From assembly GCF_014650455.1 (NCBI RefSeq), contig NZ_BMUZ01000005.1:505368-569367 (forward strand): DNA of 64,000 bases, given 5' to 3'. The DNA is from Streptomyces xanthochromogenes. GTDB lineage: Bacteria > Actinomycetota > Actinomycetes > Streptomycetales > Streptomycetaceae. Below, one piece after another: positions 7,198-16,083 of this stretch; position 1 is the first letter of the stretch, and each line of letters begins with the position of its first letter. The notes under the pieces are model-generated. The model was not told where the DNA came from, did not search any database, and was given only the letters and a program-made list of their open reading frames with translations. The position numbers and the translations under genes were made by a program.

Positions 7198-10100
7198 TTA
7201 CATCTTGGTCGCCGCCACCAGTTGGCCGATGCTCTCCCGGCCGAGCAGGCGCCCCACGGGCAGGTCGATTCCCATGGCGTTCCGTATCCGCTGGCGCAGC
7301 CTGACGGCCGTGATGGAGTCGAGGCCGAGCTCGCGCAACGGGCGTCGGCGGTCGATGCGTTCGGGCCGCATGCCGAGGAGCGCCGCGGCATGTGTCAGAA
7401 CGGCCGCCTCACCGTCGGCGGCCGGCTCGGGCGCGGATTCGGGCGCGGATTCGGGTACGGGTACGGGTCCGGGCAGGTCCGCCACGGCCGGATGTGCCGG
7501 CCCGGTCGCCCCCGCCGCCCCGGCCCGCTGCCGCGGCGGGGTGTCGCGGGCTTCCGCCGCGCCGGGTGAGCCGGTCACCTGCAGGAGTTGGACCCCGTGC
7601 AGCTCCGCCAGTACGCGTTCCCCGTCGTCCGCGTGGATCACGACGTCCGCGCGGACGATGGAATCCCAGGAATCCGTGCCGTCCTGCGCCACCGGCCGGA
7701 GCACGGCCGAGCTCCACACCGGCCCCGTCAGGTCGGCCGAATCGCCGTGCACCTCCACGGAGTCGAGGCCGACGGGCAGATACGTGTAGCTCGTGCCGTC
7801 CGGTCCGCTGCGGGGCAGCACCGCGAGCAGCGGCTGCAGCGGTATCTCCCACGCCCCGGCGTGTCCGGGTTCCGGCAGACGCATCCGGGCGACCGCACGC
7901 CCCGCCCGGCGCCAGAGCCGGCCGACGCCCGCGAGGTCGCCGGGGACCTCGTACCCGTACCCCCGGAGCTCGTCGTAGAAGTCCGGTCCCGGCAGGTACT
8001 CGGTGCAGTGCGCGAGCAGCGCGTCCAGGCTCTCGGTCGTCCCGCCGCCCTGGAGCGGGGCCGAAGTGACGCGGGCCGTAAGGCAGTTACGGGCCGGCTC
8101 GCCGGTCGACCCCGGGGCAACGACCTGGACCGTCACGAGGTGGTCGGCGCCCTGGGGGCGCAGCTTGACCCGCACGGAGGCCCCGAGTGCCTGCCTGCGG
8201 TCGATGAGTTTCCCGGTCAGCGCGATGTCCTCGATGCGGTGCTCTCCGCCGAGTTCGGAACGCACCGCGCTGAGCACGGCGTCCACGTACAGCATCGGCG
8301 GCACGACCGCCCTGCCGCGGAACGAGAGCCCCAACCCCTCGACGCCCAGCGGCCGTTCGTAGGTGAAACCGGTGGCCGTCGGCGGGGCAGCCGGTTCCCG
8401 CAGGTGCTCGTTGTCCCAGGGGTACCGGGGCAGTGGTACGGGGCGTGCCGCGTCCCGGAACCACCGGGAGAAGTCGATGGCGGCGCCGGCGGCGTGGAGG
8501 CGCCCGGCCGCGCGGGCGAGCTCGACACCCTCGTCCTCCTTGCGGTGCAGGGAGGCGACGGTGAGGAAGCGGACACCGATCGCGTCCAGGGTCTCCTCCA
8601 CGGCCGAGGTCAGCAGCGGGTGCGGGCTGATCTCCAGGAAGACGCTCTCCTCCTGTTTCGCCAGCTGCGACACCGCGCCGGCGAAGCGCACGGGACGCCG
8701 CAGGTTGTCCATCCAGTACCGCGCGTCGAGGGCCGTCCCGGGGACGGACTCGGCGCGCACGGTGGAGTAGAGCGGCAGCGACGTCTCGCGCGGCCCGATG
8801 TCGGCCAGGGCGTCGAGGAGTTCGGACCGCAGCGCGTCCATGTCGGGAGAGTGGGAGGCCACGCTGACGTTCACGAACCGGGCCAGTCGGCCGCGCTCCG
8901 CCATGCCTTCGGCGAGCCTGCCCAGGCTTTCCGGGTCTCCGGCGAGGACGGTGGAGTGCGGCGAGTTCTCCACCGCGACGCACACGTCGGGATACCGGGC
9001 GGCGACCAGATCGGCCTCGTCCGGCGACAGGTCGGTGGCCAGCATGCGGCCCCGGCCGCCGAGCCGGCGCATCAGCCGGCTGCGCCGGCAGATGACCGCG
9101 GCCGCGTCGCGCACCGGCAGCGCGCCGGCGATCACGGCGGCGGCCGTCTCGCCCATGCTGTGCCCGATGCACGCGGAGGGGCTGACACCGAGGTCCTGCC
9201 AGAGGGCGGCCAGCGACACCTCCATCGCCCACAGCGCCGGCTGGACCACGTCGATCTCGGTGGGGAACTCCTCCTGCTCGCGCCGCAGTAAGGCGATGAC
9301 GGACCAGCCCAGTTCCGCCTGGATCGCGGCATCGCACTCGGCCATGCGCTCACGGAAGGCGGGGAAGGCGTCGAGCAGCCTGCGCCCCATGCCCGGCCAC
9401 TGCGCTCCCTGCCCCGGGAAGACGAACACCGTCTGGCGCTCCGCGCCGAAACCGGCCTCGCCGCGTCCGCCGTCGGCGATCTCCTCGCCCGCGGCCAGCG
9501 CCGCCAGCCGGCCGGCGATCTCCTCGTGGCTGGTGCCGATCACCCACATCCGGTAGGGATGGTGGTCGCGGCGCAGGGCGGCCGCGGCGCAGATGTCGTG
9601 CAGGGGCTCCTCGTGGCCCGCGCCACCGGGCCGCAGATGGCGGGCGTAGGACGCCGCGAGCCGTTCCAGGGAGCGCTGCGAACGGGCGCTGATCACCAGC
9701 AGCTCGGGGCGCCCGTCCGCGACGACGGGAGCGGGCTCCGAGCCGGGGCCCTCGGGGTGCCTGCCCACGACGACATGGGCGTTGGTTCCCGACAGGCCGA
9801 AGGAGCTGACCCCGAGGTACGTCCCGTCGCGGTCTTCGAGGGGTTCGTTCTCGGTGACCACGTGGACGGGGGAGTTCGGGCCGGCGAGCAGCGCGTGCGG
9901 GCTGTTCAGGTGGAGCGAGGCGGGGATCACGCCGTTGCGGGCGATCAGGACGGTCTTGATCAGTCCCGCGATGCCGGCGGCCGCCTCCGCGTGGCCGATG
10001 TTGCTCTTCACCGACCCGGTCCGCAGCGGCCGGTCCGGGTCGCGCTCCGAGCCCATCACCGCTGCCAGCGCGGCCAGTTCGACGGCGTCCCCGACGGAGG

Positions 10101-11058
10101 TGCCGGTGCCGTGCGCCTCCACGTAGGCGAGGTCGGCCGGGGTGATCCCCGAGCTGCGGCAGGCCTCGCGGAGCATGTCGACCTGGCCCGAGACGGAGGG
10201 CTTGACCAGCAGCCCGCTGCTGCGTCCGTCGTTGTTCACCGCGCTGCCGGCGAGCACCGCAAGGACCGGGTCGCCGTCGCGCCGGGCGTCCGCGAGGCGC
10301 TTGAGCAGGACGACGCCGACGCCGTCACTGCGGACGAACCCGTCGGCGTCGGCGTCGGCGAACGCACAGCGCCCCTCCGGGGAGAGCATGTCCGCCTGCG
10401 AGTAGGCGATGGAGTCCCGAGGTGAGAGGACCACGTTGGCGCCGCCGACGACGGCGAGGTCGCTCTCCCCGGTGAGCAGGCTCTGCCGGGCCAGGTGCAC
10501 CGCCACCAGGGACGAGGAGCAGGCGGTGTCGAGGACGACGCTGGGGCCGCGCAGGTCCAGGGCGTACGAGATGCGTCCCGAGGCCATGGCCCGCAGCTGG
10601 CTGCTGATGGTGAACCGGATGTCCTGCTCGGTCAACGGCCTCGGCTCGTCGCCGTATTCGGCGGTCGCCTGGCCGACGAAGACACCGGTCCGGCTGCCGG
10701 CCAGGGCGGAGGGGCGGATGCCCGCGTCCTCCAGCGCCTCCCACACGACTTGGAGCAGGACGCGGTGCTGTGGGTCGATGGCGCGGGCCTCGGCCGGCGA
10801 GATGCCGAAGAAGCCGGGGTCGAAGGCGAAGGGATCGGCGATGAACCCGCCTTTCGCCGATACCGACTTGCCCGGGGTGGCCGCGTGGGGAGCGTGGTAC
10901 GCGGCCGCGTCGTACCGGTCGGCGGGAATCGCCGTGACGCTGTCGGCATTGCCGATCAGCCGCTCCCAGAACTCGTCGACGTTCGCGGCGCCCGGCAACC
11001 TGCATCCCAGGCCGATGACGGCGATCGAGCGATCGGACGCTACTTCAGGCTGATCCAT
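7198..11058 (-). CDS. Iterative type I polyketide synthase, KS-AT-degenerate DH-ACP (orsellinate-synthase-like)
   Basis: A 1286-residue PKS. KS (about 10-435) has DTACSSS with Cys180, HGTGTSVGD with His316 and SNIGHAEAAAG with His356. AT (about 543-850) has GHSMGE with Ser634 and VASH near 733. The hotdog region (about 895-1160) lacks the DH catalytic His: the HxxxGxxxxP site reads L-S-F-R-G-R-A-V-V-P. ACP carries Ser1248 in LGLDSI. There is no KR, ER or TE. Size and layout match bacterial orsellinic-acid synthases such as AviM and CalO5 (family knowledge), so a non-reduced aromatic tetraketide is the best guess. ATG 11058 has a weak GG-rich ribosome site; an ATG at 11091 has none. Leu590 is a TTA codon (9291-9289), so translation may need bldA tRNA. 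No terminator precedes tetR copy 2. Confidence 0.9.
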   Translation of the reverse strand: MDQPEVASDRSIAVIGLGCRLPGAANVDEFWERLIGNADSVTAIPADRYDAAAYHAPHAATPGKSVSAKGGFIADPFAFDPGFFGISPAEARAIDPQHRVLLQVVWEALEDAGIRPSALAGSRTGVFVGQATAEYGDEPRPLTEQDIRFTISSQLRAMASGRISYALDLRGPSVVLDTACSSSLVAVHLARQSLLTGESDLAVVGGANVVLSPRDSIAYSQADMLSPEGRCAFADADADGFVRSDGVGVVLLKRLADARRDGDPVLAVLAGSAVNNDGRSSGLLVKPSVSGQVDMLREACRSSGITPADLAYVEAHGTGTSVGDAVELAALAAVMGSERDPDRPLRTGSVKSNIGHAEAAAGIAGLIKTVLIARNGVIPASLHLNSPHALLAGPNSPVHVVTENEPLEDRDGTYLGVSSFGLSGTNAHVVVGRHPEGPGSEPAPVVADGRPELLVISARSQRSLERLAASYARHLRPGGAGHEEPLHDICAAAALRRDHHPYRMWVIGTSHEEIAGRLAALAAGEEIADGGRGEAGFGAERQTVFVFPGQGAQWPGMGRRLLDAFPAFRERMAECDAAIQAELGWSVIALLRREQEEFPTEIDVVQPALWAMEVSLAALWQDLGVSPSACIGHSMGETAAAVIAGALPVRDAAAVICRRSRLMRRLGGRGRMLATDLSPDEADLVAARYPDVCVAVENSPHSTVLAGDPESLGRLAEGMAERGRLARFVNVSVASHSPDMDALRSELLDALADIGPRETSLPLYSTVRAESVPGTALDARYWMDNLRRPVRFAGAVSQLAKQEESVFLEISPHPLLTSAVEETLDAIGVRFLTVASLHRKEDEGVELARAAGRLHAAGAAIDFSRWFRDAARPVPLPRYPWDNEHLREPAAPPTATGFTYERPLGVEGLGLSFRGRAVVPPMLYVDAVLSAVRSELGGEHRIEDIALTGKLIDRRQALGASVRVKLRPQGADHLVTVQVVAPGSTGEPARNCLTARVTSAPLQGGGTTESLDALLAHCTEYLPGPDFYDELRGYGYEVPGDLAGVGRLWRRAGRAVARMRLPEPGHAGAWEIPLQPLLAVLPRSGPDGTSYTYLPVGLDSVEVHGDSADLTGPVWSSAVLRPVAQDGTDSWDSIVRADVVIHADDGERVLAELHGVQLLQVTGSPGAAEARDTPPRQRAGAAGATGPAHPAVADLPGPVPVPESAPESAPEPAADGEAAVLTHAAALLGMRPERIDRRRPLRELGLDSITAVRLRQRIRNAMGIDLPVGRLLGRESIGQLVAATKM

Positions 11059-11113
11059 GTGGCGTGCCTGCCTTCCCCGTGAGCGAAGCATCGGTGCTGC
11101 ACAAGTGATAGTC

Positions 11114-11145
11114 GTCCAATCATTGATGCGAGGTCAAGATTGGAC
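11114..11145. promoter_or_regulatory. Inverted repeat upstream of the PKS gene
   Basis: GTCCAATC (11114-11121) and GATTGGAC (11138-11145) form a perfect 8-bp repeat; an inner TTGA/TCAA pair extends it to 12 bp with one bulged A and a 7-nt loop. It lies 56 bp upstream of the PKS start in the divergent 287-bp region. An AAGTGATA element at 11103-11110 is shared with 11271-11278. Confidence 0.5.
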
Positions 11146-11260
11146 CGACGCCGCCTACTTGCATCGCTGGCCACCCGATACGCCCCCACCTGCACCGCAC
11201 GCCAATTTGCCCCGTGGGCGTCAACTCCCGTTCCCGGTACGGGCAGTCCGCTTACTTGGC

Positions 11261-11290
11261 TTGCAGTTAAAAGTGATACTTGCATCTAAC
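11261..11290 (+). promoter_or_regulatory. Candidate promoter/operator of the plus-strand operon
   Basis: An AT-rich stretch 56 bp before the first gene of the long plus-strand operon. It contains AAGT-GAT-ACTT (11271-11281) and ATACTTGCATC (11276-11286), the latter nearly the same as the tetR copy 2 operator. A -35-like TTGCAG begins at 11261; no clear -10 is visible. Confidence 0.4.
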
Positions 11291-11345
11291 CTCGACTCGT
11301 GGTCCCATCTTGTCCGGCAGTTGACCAATCTCGAGGAGGCACCAC

Positions 11346-12161
11346 ATGCCGAGTGCGGGGATACGGATCAGCGGCGGCGATGCCGACGTCGCGTACGGCA
11401 TCGACGGCATCGGCCCGGCCCTGCTGCTGGTGCACGGCACCGGCACGCGCGGCGACGCCTGGGCCCAGCAAGTCGATGCGCTCAAGGGCCGGTTCACCGT
11501 CGTCACCCCGGACCTGTCCGGTTCCGGCGGGACGGTCGACCACGGCGGGCCGCTCACCCTGGACGACCTGGTCGCCGAGGTGCTGGCGGTGGCCGACCAC
11601 GCCGGCCTCGACACCTTCCACCTCGCCGGTCACTCCCTCGGCGCGGTGGTGGCGCTCCGCCTCGCCGCCGAGCACCCCGAGCGCGTGCGCTCGGTCGTCT
11701 CGCACGCCGGCTGGGCGTACACCGACGAGCGGATGACGACCGACTTCCGGTACTGCCTCGATCTGCTGCGCACCGACGCGGAGTTGGGGACCTCGCTCGT
11801 CCCGCAGATGTTCCCCCTGGCCACGCTCGGCCCCCGGTACTGGGCGGCGACGGACGAGGCGTCGCACCAGAAGCTGGTCCAGCAGATCGCGGAGAACGCC
11901 CAGCCAGGCACGGCCCGGCAGTTCGAGGTCGGCCTCACCGTCGACCTGCGTCCGCTGCTCGGCCGCATAGCCGCGCCGACGCTGGTGTTCGCCAGCGAAC
12001 ACGACCGCGTCTGCGGAGCGAACCAGCAGCAGCTGCTGCGCGAAGAGATCCCCGGTGCGGCCTACGCCGAGATCGACGCGGGCCACAACGCGCTGGCGGA
12101 AGACCCCCAGGGGTTCGCCGCGGTGCTCGGCTCGTTCCTCGCCCAACACGCCGGCGCCTGA
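11346..12161 (+). CDS. Alpha/beta-hydrolase
   Basis: A 271-residue alpha/beta-hydrolase. The triad is visible as Ser in LAGHSLGAVVAL (about residue 98), Asp in SEHDRVC (about 222) and His in DAGHNALAED (about 248); the oxyanion segment is LLVHGTGTRGDAW. First gene of the plus-strand operon, with a strong AGGAGG site before ATG 11346. The PKS across the divergent promoter has no thioesterase domain, so this enzyme may release its product or hydrolyse an ester or lactone later in the pathway. The substrate is unknown. Confidence 0.9.
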   Translation: MPSAGIRISGGDADVAYGIDGIGPALLLVHGTGTRGDAWAQQVDALKGRFTVVTPDLSGSGGTVDHGGPLTLDDLVAEVLAVADHAGLDTFHLAGHSLGAVVALRLAAEHPERVRSVVSHAGWAYTDERMTTDFRYCLDLLRTDAELGTSLVPQMFPLATLGPRYWAATDEASHQKLVQQIAENAQPGTARQFEVGLTVDLRPLLGRIAAPTLVFASEHDRVCGANQQQLLREEIPGAAYAEIDAGHNALAEDPQGFAAVLGSFLAQHAGA

Positions 12162-12224
12162 GCACGGCACCCGCGGAACCCGGCCCCCCGGCCCACGCAA
12201 CACACCGAACGTTGGAGGAAGTTC

Positions 12225-13049
12225 ATGTCCGTTTGGCTGATCACCGGCAGCTCCCGTGGCCTTGGCCTGCACATCGCCCGGGAGGCGCTGGCCGCCGGGA
12301 ATCAGGTCGTCGCGACGGCCCGCGACGCTGAGGTCGTGCGCGCCGCGCTCGGCAAGGACGGCGGTGAGCTGCTGTGCCTGCCGCTCGACGTGACCGACGA
12401 GCAGCAGGCCCGGGAAGTGGCGCAGGCCGCCGTCGAGCGCTTCGGCCGGATCGACGTCCTGGTGAACAACGCCGGCCGGGGCCTGCTCGGAGCCGTGGAA
12501 GAGGCCTCGGACGCCGAGGCCCGCGCGGTCTTCGACATCAACGTCTTCGGTCTGCTCGCCGTCACCCGGGCGGTGCTGCCGCACCTGCGCCGCGAGCGCG
12601 CCGGCCGGATCTTCAACATCAGCTCCGTCGGCGGCTTCACCGCCGGCTCGGGCTGGGGCATCTACAACAGCACCAAGTTCGCCGTCGAGGGCCTCAGCGA
12701 GGCCCTGCGCGCCGACCTCGCCCCGCTCGGCATCCACGTCACCATCGTCGAACCCGGCGTGTTCCGGACCGACTTCCTGGACGACTCCTCGCTGCACAGC
12801 ACCACGTCGATCGAGGACTACGCGGGCACCGTCGGCAAGACCCGCCAGTGGGCGCTGGACAACAACCACCAGCAGCCCGGCGACCCGGTCAAGGCCGCCC
12901 GGGCGATCGTGACCGTGGCCGGGGCGGACGCTCCCCCGATGCGCCTGCCGCTCGGCGCGGACTGCGTCGCCCGCGTCGAAAGCAAGCTCGAGACCGTCGC
13001 CAAGGAGGTCGAAGCCTGGCGCGAGCTCGCGCTGGACACGGCCATCTGA
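12225..13049 (+). CDS. Short-chain dehydrogenase/reductase
   Basis: A 274-residue classical SDR. The N-terminal nucleotide motif is TGSSRGLGLHIA (TGxxxGxG), followed by NNAGRG (about 84), the catalytic Ser in NISSVGGF and YxxxK in YNSTKFAVEG (about 147-151). The NADP preference is suggested by the Arg after SS in the glycine motif. It would reduce a carbonyl or oxidise an alcohol on the aromatic product. It sits 63 bp after the hydrolase with GGAGGAAG before ATG 12225. Confidence 0.92.
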   Translation: MSVWLITGSSRGLGLHIAREALAAGNQVVATARDAEVVRAALGKDGGELLCLPLDVTDEQQAREVAQAAVERFGRIDVLVNNAGRGLLGAVEEASDAEARAVFDINVFGLLAVTRAVLPHLRRERAGRIFNISSVGGFTAGSGWGIYNSTKFAVEGLSEALRADLAPLGIHVTIVEPGVFRTDFLDDSSLHSTTSIEDYAGTVGKTRQWALDNNHQQPGDPVKAARAIVTVAGADAPPMRLPLGADCVARVESKLETVAKEVEAWRELALDTAI

Positions 13050-13077
13050 TCAACCGTCCCCGGAAAGGAATACTCCG

Positions 13078-14313
13078 ATGTCCTCGGTGAGTTCGGCCGG
13101 GCGGGTGGACCCGCGGGTGTGGCTGCTCGCGCTCGGAACATTCGCAACCGGCACCGACCTGTTCATCGTCTCCGGACTGCTGCCGGCAGTGGGACGGGAC
13201 CTGCACCTCTCGACGGCGCTCGCGGGCCAGACCTCCACCGCGTTCGCCGCCGCGTACGCGGTGGGAGCGCCGATCCTGGCCGGACTCACCGCCAAATTCC
13301 GCCGCAAGCCGCTGCTCATCTCGGTCATGCTGGTCTTCGGCCTCGGCAACGCCCTGTCGGCCTTTTCGGCCAACTTCACCGTGCTGCTGATCAGCCGGGT
13401 GATCACCGGCGCGGGCGCCGCCCTGTACTCGGCGAACGCCTCCGCGGTCGCCGCCCGCATCAGCCCGCCCGAGGTGCGTGGCCGGGCCCTTGCCATCGTC
13501 TACGCGGGCATGACCAGCGCCATCGCCTTCGGTGTGCCGATCGGCAACTGGATCGGCGAACTCGCCTCCTGGCGCTGGGCGTTCGGCCTGGTCGCGGTCC
13601 TCGCGGCCGTGACGGTCGCCGGCATCCAGCTCTTCCTGCCGCACGTGCCCACCGGCCCCGGTGCCACGGTACGGGAGCGGATGGCCGCGATCCGTATCCC
13701 GCAGGCGCGCACGCACCTGCTGGTGACGGCCGCCTGGACCGCCGGAACGTTCACCGTCTACACCTATCTCGGCTCCATCCTTGAGCAGATCACGGGACTG
13801 TCCGCCGGCCGGCAGTCGTGGGTCCTGCTGCTCTTCGGCGTCGGCAGCTTCGGCGGTGTCTTCGTCGGCGGCCGGCTGGCCGACCGGTTCGGCTCGGTCG
13901 TCGGCCTCACGCTCACCATCACCGCGCTCGGCCTCTGGCTGGTCGTGCTCACCCCGGCCATCCACTGGCCGCTGGCCGCGGCGATCGCCGTCGGCATCTG
14001 GGGCCTCGTGCACTGGCCCAGCTTCCCGCTGCTGCTGCACCGGGCCCTGGGCATCGGCGGAGACCGCGGCGACATGCTCCTCGCACTGAACAACAGCGCC
14101 GTCTACGTGGGCCAGATGATCGCCGCCGCGGTCGGCGGGCTGCTGGCCAACGCGGGGATGCTCCGCTGGAACCCCCTGGCCGGCGCCGGCTTCGAGGTGC
14201 TCGCCGGCATCGCCCTGGTCGTCAGCGTGGGCGCGCTCCGCGGCCGCGGGCGCCCGCGGCCCGCCGAAGTACCCAGCAACGCCGAGGAGTCCAGTCCCGC
14301 GCTGCGGGGCTGA
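13078..14313 (+). CDS. MFS transporter, Cmx/CmlR-like drug exporter type
   Basis: A 411-residue, 12-helix major facilitator protein. The loop 2-3 motif is partly conserved (GLTAKFRRKPLL) and the motif C-like segment GAGAALYSANASAVAA is present. The overall pattern (FATGTDLFIVSGLLPAVGRDL at the start) is that of the DHA1 group containing chloramphenicol exporters of Streptomyces. Probably exports the cluster product or an intermediate and gives self-resistance. A second, unrelated 14-helix exporter is encoded at 33982. Confidence 0.9.
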   Translation: MSSVSSAGRVDPRVWLLALGTFATGTDLFIVSGLLPAVGRDLHLSTALAGQTSTAFAAAYAVGAPILAGLTAKFRRKPLLISVMLVFGLGNALSAFSANFTVLLISRVITGAGAALYSANASAVAARISPPEVRGRALAIVYAGMTSAIAFGVPIGNWIGELASWRWAFGLVAVLAAVTVAGIQLFLPHVPTGPGATVRERMAAIRIPQARTHLLVTAAWTAGTFTVYTYLGSILEQITGLSAGRQSWVLLLFGVGSFGGVFVGGRLADRFGSVVGLTLTITALGLWLVVLTPAIHWPLAAAIAVGIWGLVHWPSFPLLLHRALGIGGDRGDMLLALNNSAVYVGQMIAAAVGGLLANAGMLRWNPLAGAGFEVLAGIALVVSVGALRGRGRPRPAEVPSNAEESSPALRG

Positions 14314-14410
14314 ACCTCCGCCCGGGCCGCGCCCCGGCACCCGCTCCGTCCTGCCGCACGAAGGAACCGCATCCCGAAGAAGGAACCGCATCCCGAAGGA
14401 AGGACACAGC

Positions 14411-14875
14411 ATGCCCCCTCACCAGGAGATGGAGGTCGAGGCGGGACCCCGTCTCGCCCCCGAGGTCCGCGCTCTCGCGGACGGGCCGAACTTCGCCGCC
14501 CTGACCACCCTGATGCGCGACGGAACCCCGCAGACCCAGATCGTGTGGGTCTCCACCGTGGGTGACCACCTCGCCCTCAACAGCGAGGTGGCCCGGCAGA
14601 AGGTGCGCAATCTGCGCCGCGATCCGCGGGCCACCGTCACCATCTGGCAGCACGACGACCCCCTGAACTTCGCGGAGATACGCGGCCGGGTGGTCAAGGA
14701 GGTCCTCGGCGCAGAGGCCCGCGAGCACATCGACGAGCTGTCCACCAAGTACCTGGGCGGCCCCTTCGCGGACGAGTTCATCGCCTCGGACCGCGTCATG
14801 CTCCTCGTCGAACCCGACCGCCAGCTCGTCCGCAACCACGCGCGCTGGGTGGCGGGGCTGTCTCAGCACCAGTGA
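14411..14875 (+). CDS. PPOX-class F420-dependent oxidoreductase
   Basis: A 154-residue split-barrel flavin/deazaflavin enzyme of the Rv1155-like group. Typical blocks are FAALTTLMRDGTPQTQIVWVS (about 27-47, quoted only as the family start FAALTTL), LNSEVARQKVRNLRRDPRATV and AEIRGRV. Family members use F420H2 for hydride transfer, for example to reduce conjugated double bonds; some bind FMN instead. Inside this cluster it is a probable tailoring reductase. It precedes the FAD monooxygenase by 34 bp. Confidence 0.85.
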   Translation: MPPHQEMEVEAGPRLAPEVRALADGPNFAALTTLMRDGTPQTQIVWVSTVGDHLALNSEVARQKVRNLRRDPRATVTIWQHDDPLNFAEIRGRVVKEVLGAEAREHIDELSTKYLGGPFADEFIASDRVMLLVEPDRQLVRNHARWVAGLSQHQ

Positions 14876-14909
14876 CCCGGAATCGTCCACTCATGCGTGA
14901 GGAGTCACA

Positions 14910-16055
14910 GTGAAACGCCGCATCCTGATCATCGGAGGGGGCATCGGCGGACTCGCCGCCGGTGCCGCGCTCGGACAGCAGGGCATCGAGACCACCGTCG
15001 TCGAGATCCAGTCGGAGAACGTCGTCGCCGGCGTCGGCATCAACATCCCGGGCAACGCGCTGCGGGCCCTGAAACAGCTCGGCCTGCTCGACGAGGTCCT
15101 CGACCACGGCTTCACCTTCGACCGGGTCGATTTCCACGACTCCGCCTCCCGGCTGCTGCTCGGGCTGCGGTCGAAGCTGGGCGTCGGCGGCGTACCCGCC
15201 AACTGCGCCATCCAGCGCAGGGATCTGGCCCGCATACTGGAAAAGGCCTGCGTCGACGTGGGGACCACGGTCCGCTACGGCACCTCCGTGGCCGAGATGC
15301 AGAACACCGCGGACGGCGGGGTCTCGGCCACCCTCACCGACGGCAGCACCGAGCACTACGACCTCGTGGTCGCGTTCGACGGAATCCGGTCCTCCTTCCG
15401 CAAGGCGGCCCTCGGCGTCGAGCCCCGGTTCACCGGCTACTCGGTGTGGCGGGTGGCCATCGAACGGCACCCCGACGTCACCCGGAACATGTACTTCCAG
15501 GGCATGGGCACCAAGGCGGGCCTCTTCCCGCTCAACACGGACGTCATGTACCTGCTGCACGTGACGCCGGAGCCGGACAACCCGCGCCACCAGAAGGAGC
15601 GGTTCTACGGCCATCTCACCGAGCGGCTGGCCGGCTACACGGGTCTGATCGGCGAACTGCGCGACAGCATCAAGCCCGACGACGACATCGTGTACGCGCC
15701 GATCGAGGAGGTGCTCCTCCCGCTGCCCTGGTACCACGAGGGGCTGCTGCTGCTCGGCGACGCCGCCCACGCCATGGCGCCGCACCGCACCCAGGGCGCG
15801 GCCATGGCCATCGAGGACGCCGCCGTACTCGGCGACGTGCTCGGCCGGGACGGCGAACTCCGGGGCCTGCTGGCCGAGTTCCAGGACCGCCGCTTCCCCC
15901 GCGCCAAGATCGCCCAGGACGCCTCCCGCAACATCCTCCTGGCCGAGATGAACACCGTCGACCAGGCATCCCTCGACCGGCAGACCGACTTCCTCAGGAA
16001 CGGCCTGGAAGTGGTGGCCCACCAGGTGGACGACGCGCTCAACCAGCCGTTCTGA
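14910..16055 (+). CDS. FAD-dependent aromatic monooxygenase (PHBH fold)
   Basis: A 381-residue class A flavoprotein monooxygenase. The dinucleotide motif IIGGGIGGLAAGAAL is at residue 6, the second FAD motif GDAAHAMAPHRTQGAAMAIEDA at about 284 (quoted in part: GDAAHAMAPHRTQG). Similar enzymes hydroxylate phenols or perform oxidative decarboxylation of salicylates using NAD(P)H. An orsellinate- or hydroxybenzoate-type substrate would fit. Start is GTG 14910, seven bases after GGAG. A second FAD monooxygenase of a different branch lies at 24967. Confidence 0.9.
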   Translation: MKRRILIIGGGIGGLAAGAALGQQGIETTVVEIQSENVVAGVGINIPGNALRALKQLGLLDEVLDHGFTFDRVDFHDSASRLLLGLRSKLGVGGVPANCAIQRRDLARILEKACVDVGTTVRYGTSVAEMQNTADGGVSATLTDGSTEHYDLVVAFDGIRSSFRKAALGVEPRFTGYSVWRVAIERHPDVTRNMYFQGMGTKAGLFPLNTDVMYLLHVTPEPDNPRHQKERFYGHLTERLAGYTGLIGELRDSIKPDDDIVYAPIEEVLLPLPWYHEGLLLLGDAAHAMAPHRTQGAAMAIEDAAVLGDVLGRDGELRGLLAEFQDRRFPRAKIAQDASRNILLAEMNTVDQASLDRQTDFLRNGLEVVAHQVDDALNQPF

Positions 16056-16083
16056 CGCCGCACAGCTCCGAAGGGACGAACGC

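Noticed and set aside
7198..11058. Modular PKS extension unit with methylmalonyl specificity because of VASH
   Set aside because: VASH resembles the methylmalonyl YASH motif, but the AT has GHSMGE rather than GHSQGE, and the overall size without KR/ER fits orsellinate-type synthases; specificity left open.
11059..11091. Upstream ATG (11091) as the PKS start
   Set aside because: No ribosome-binding site, and the 11 extra residues are not part of the KS domain; ATG 11058 fits better.
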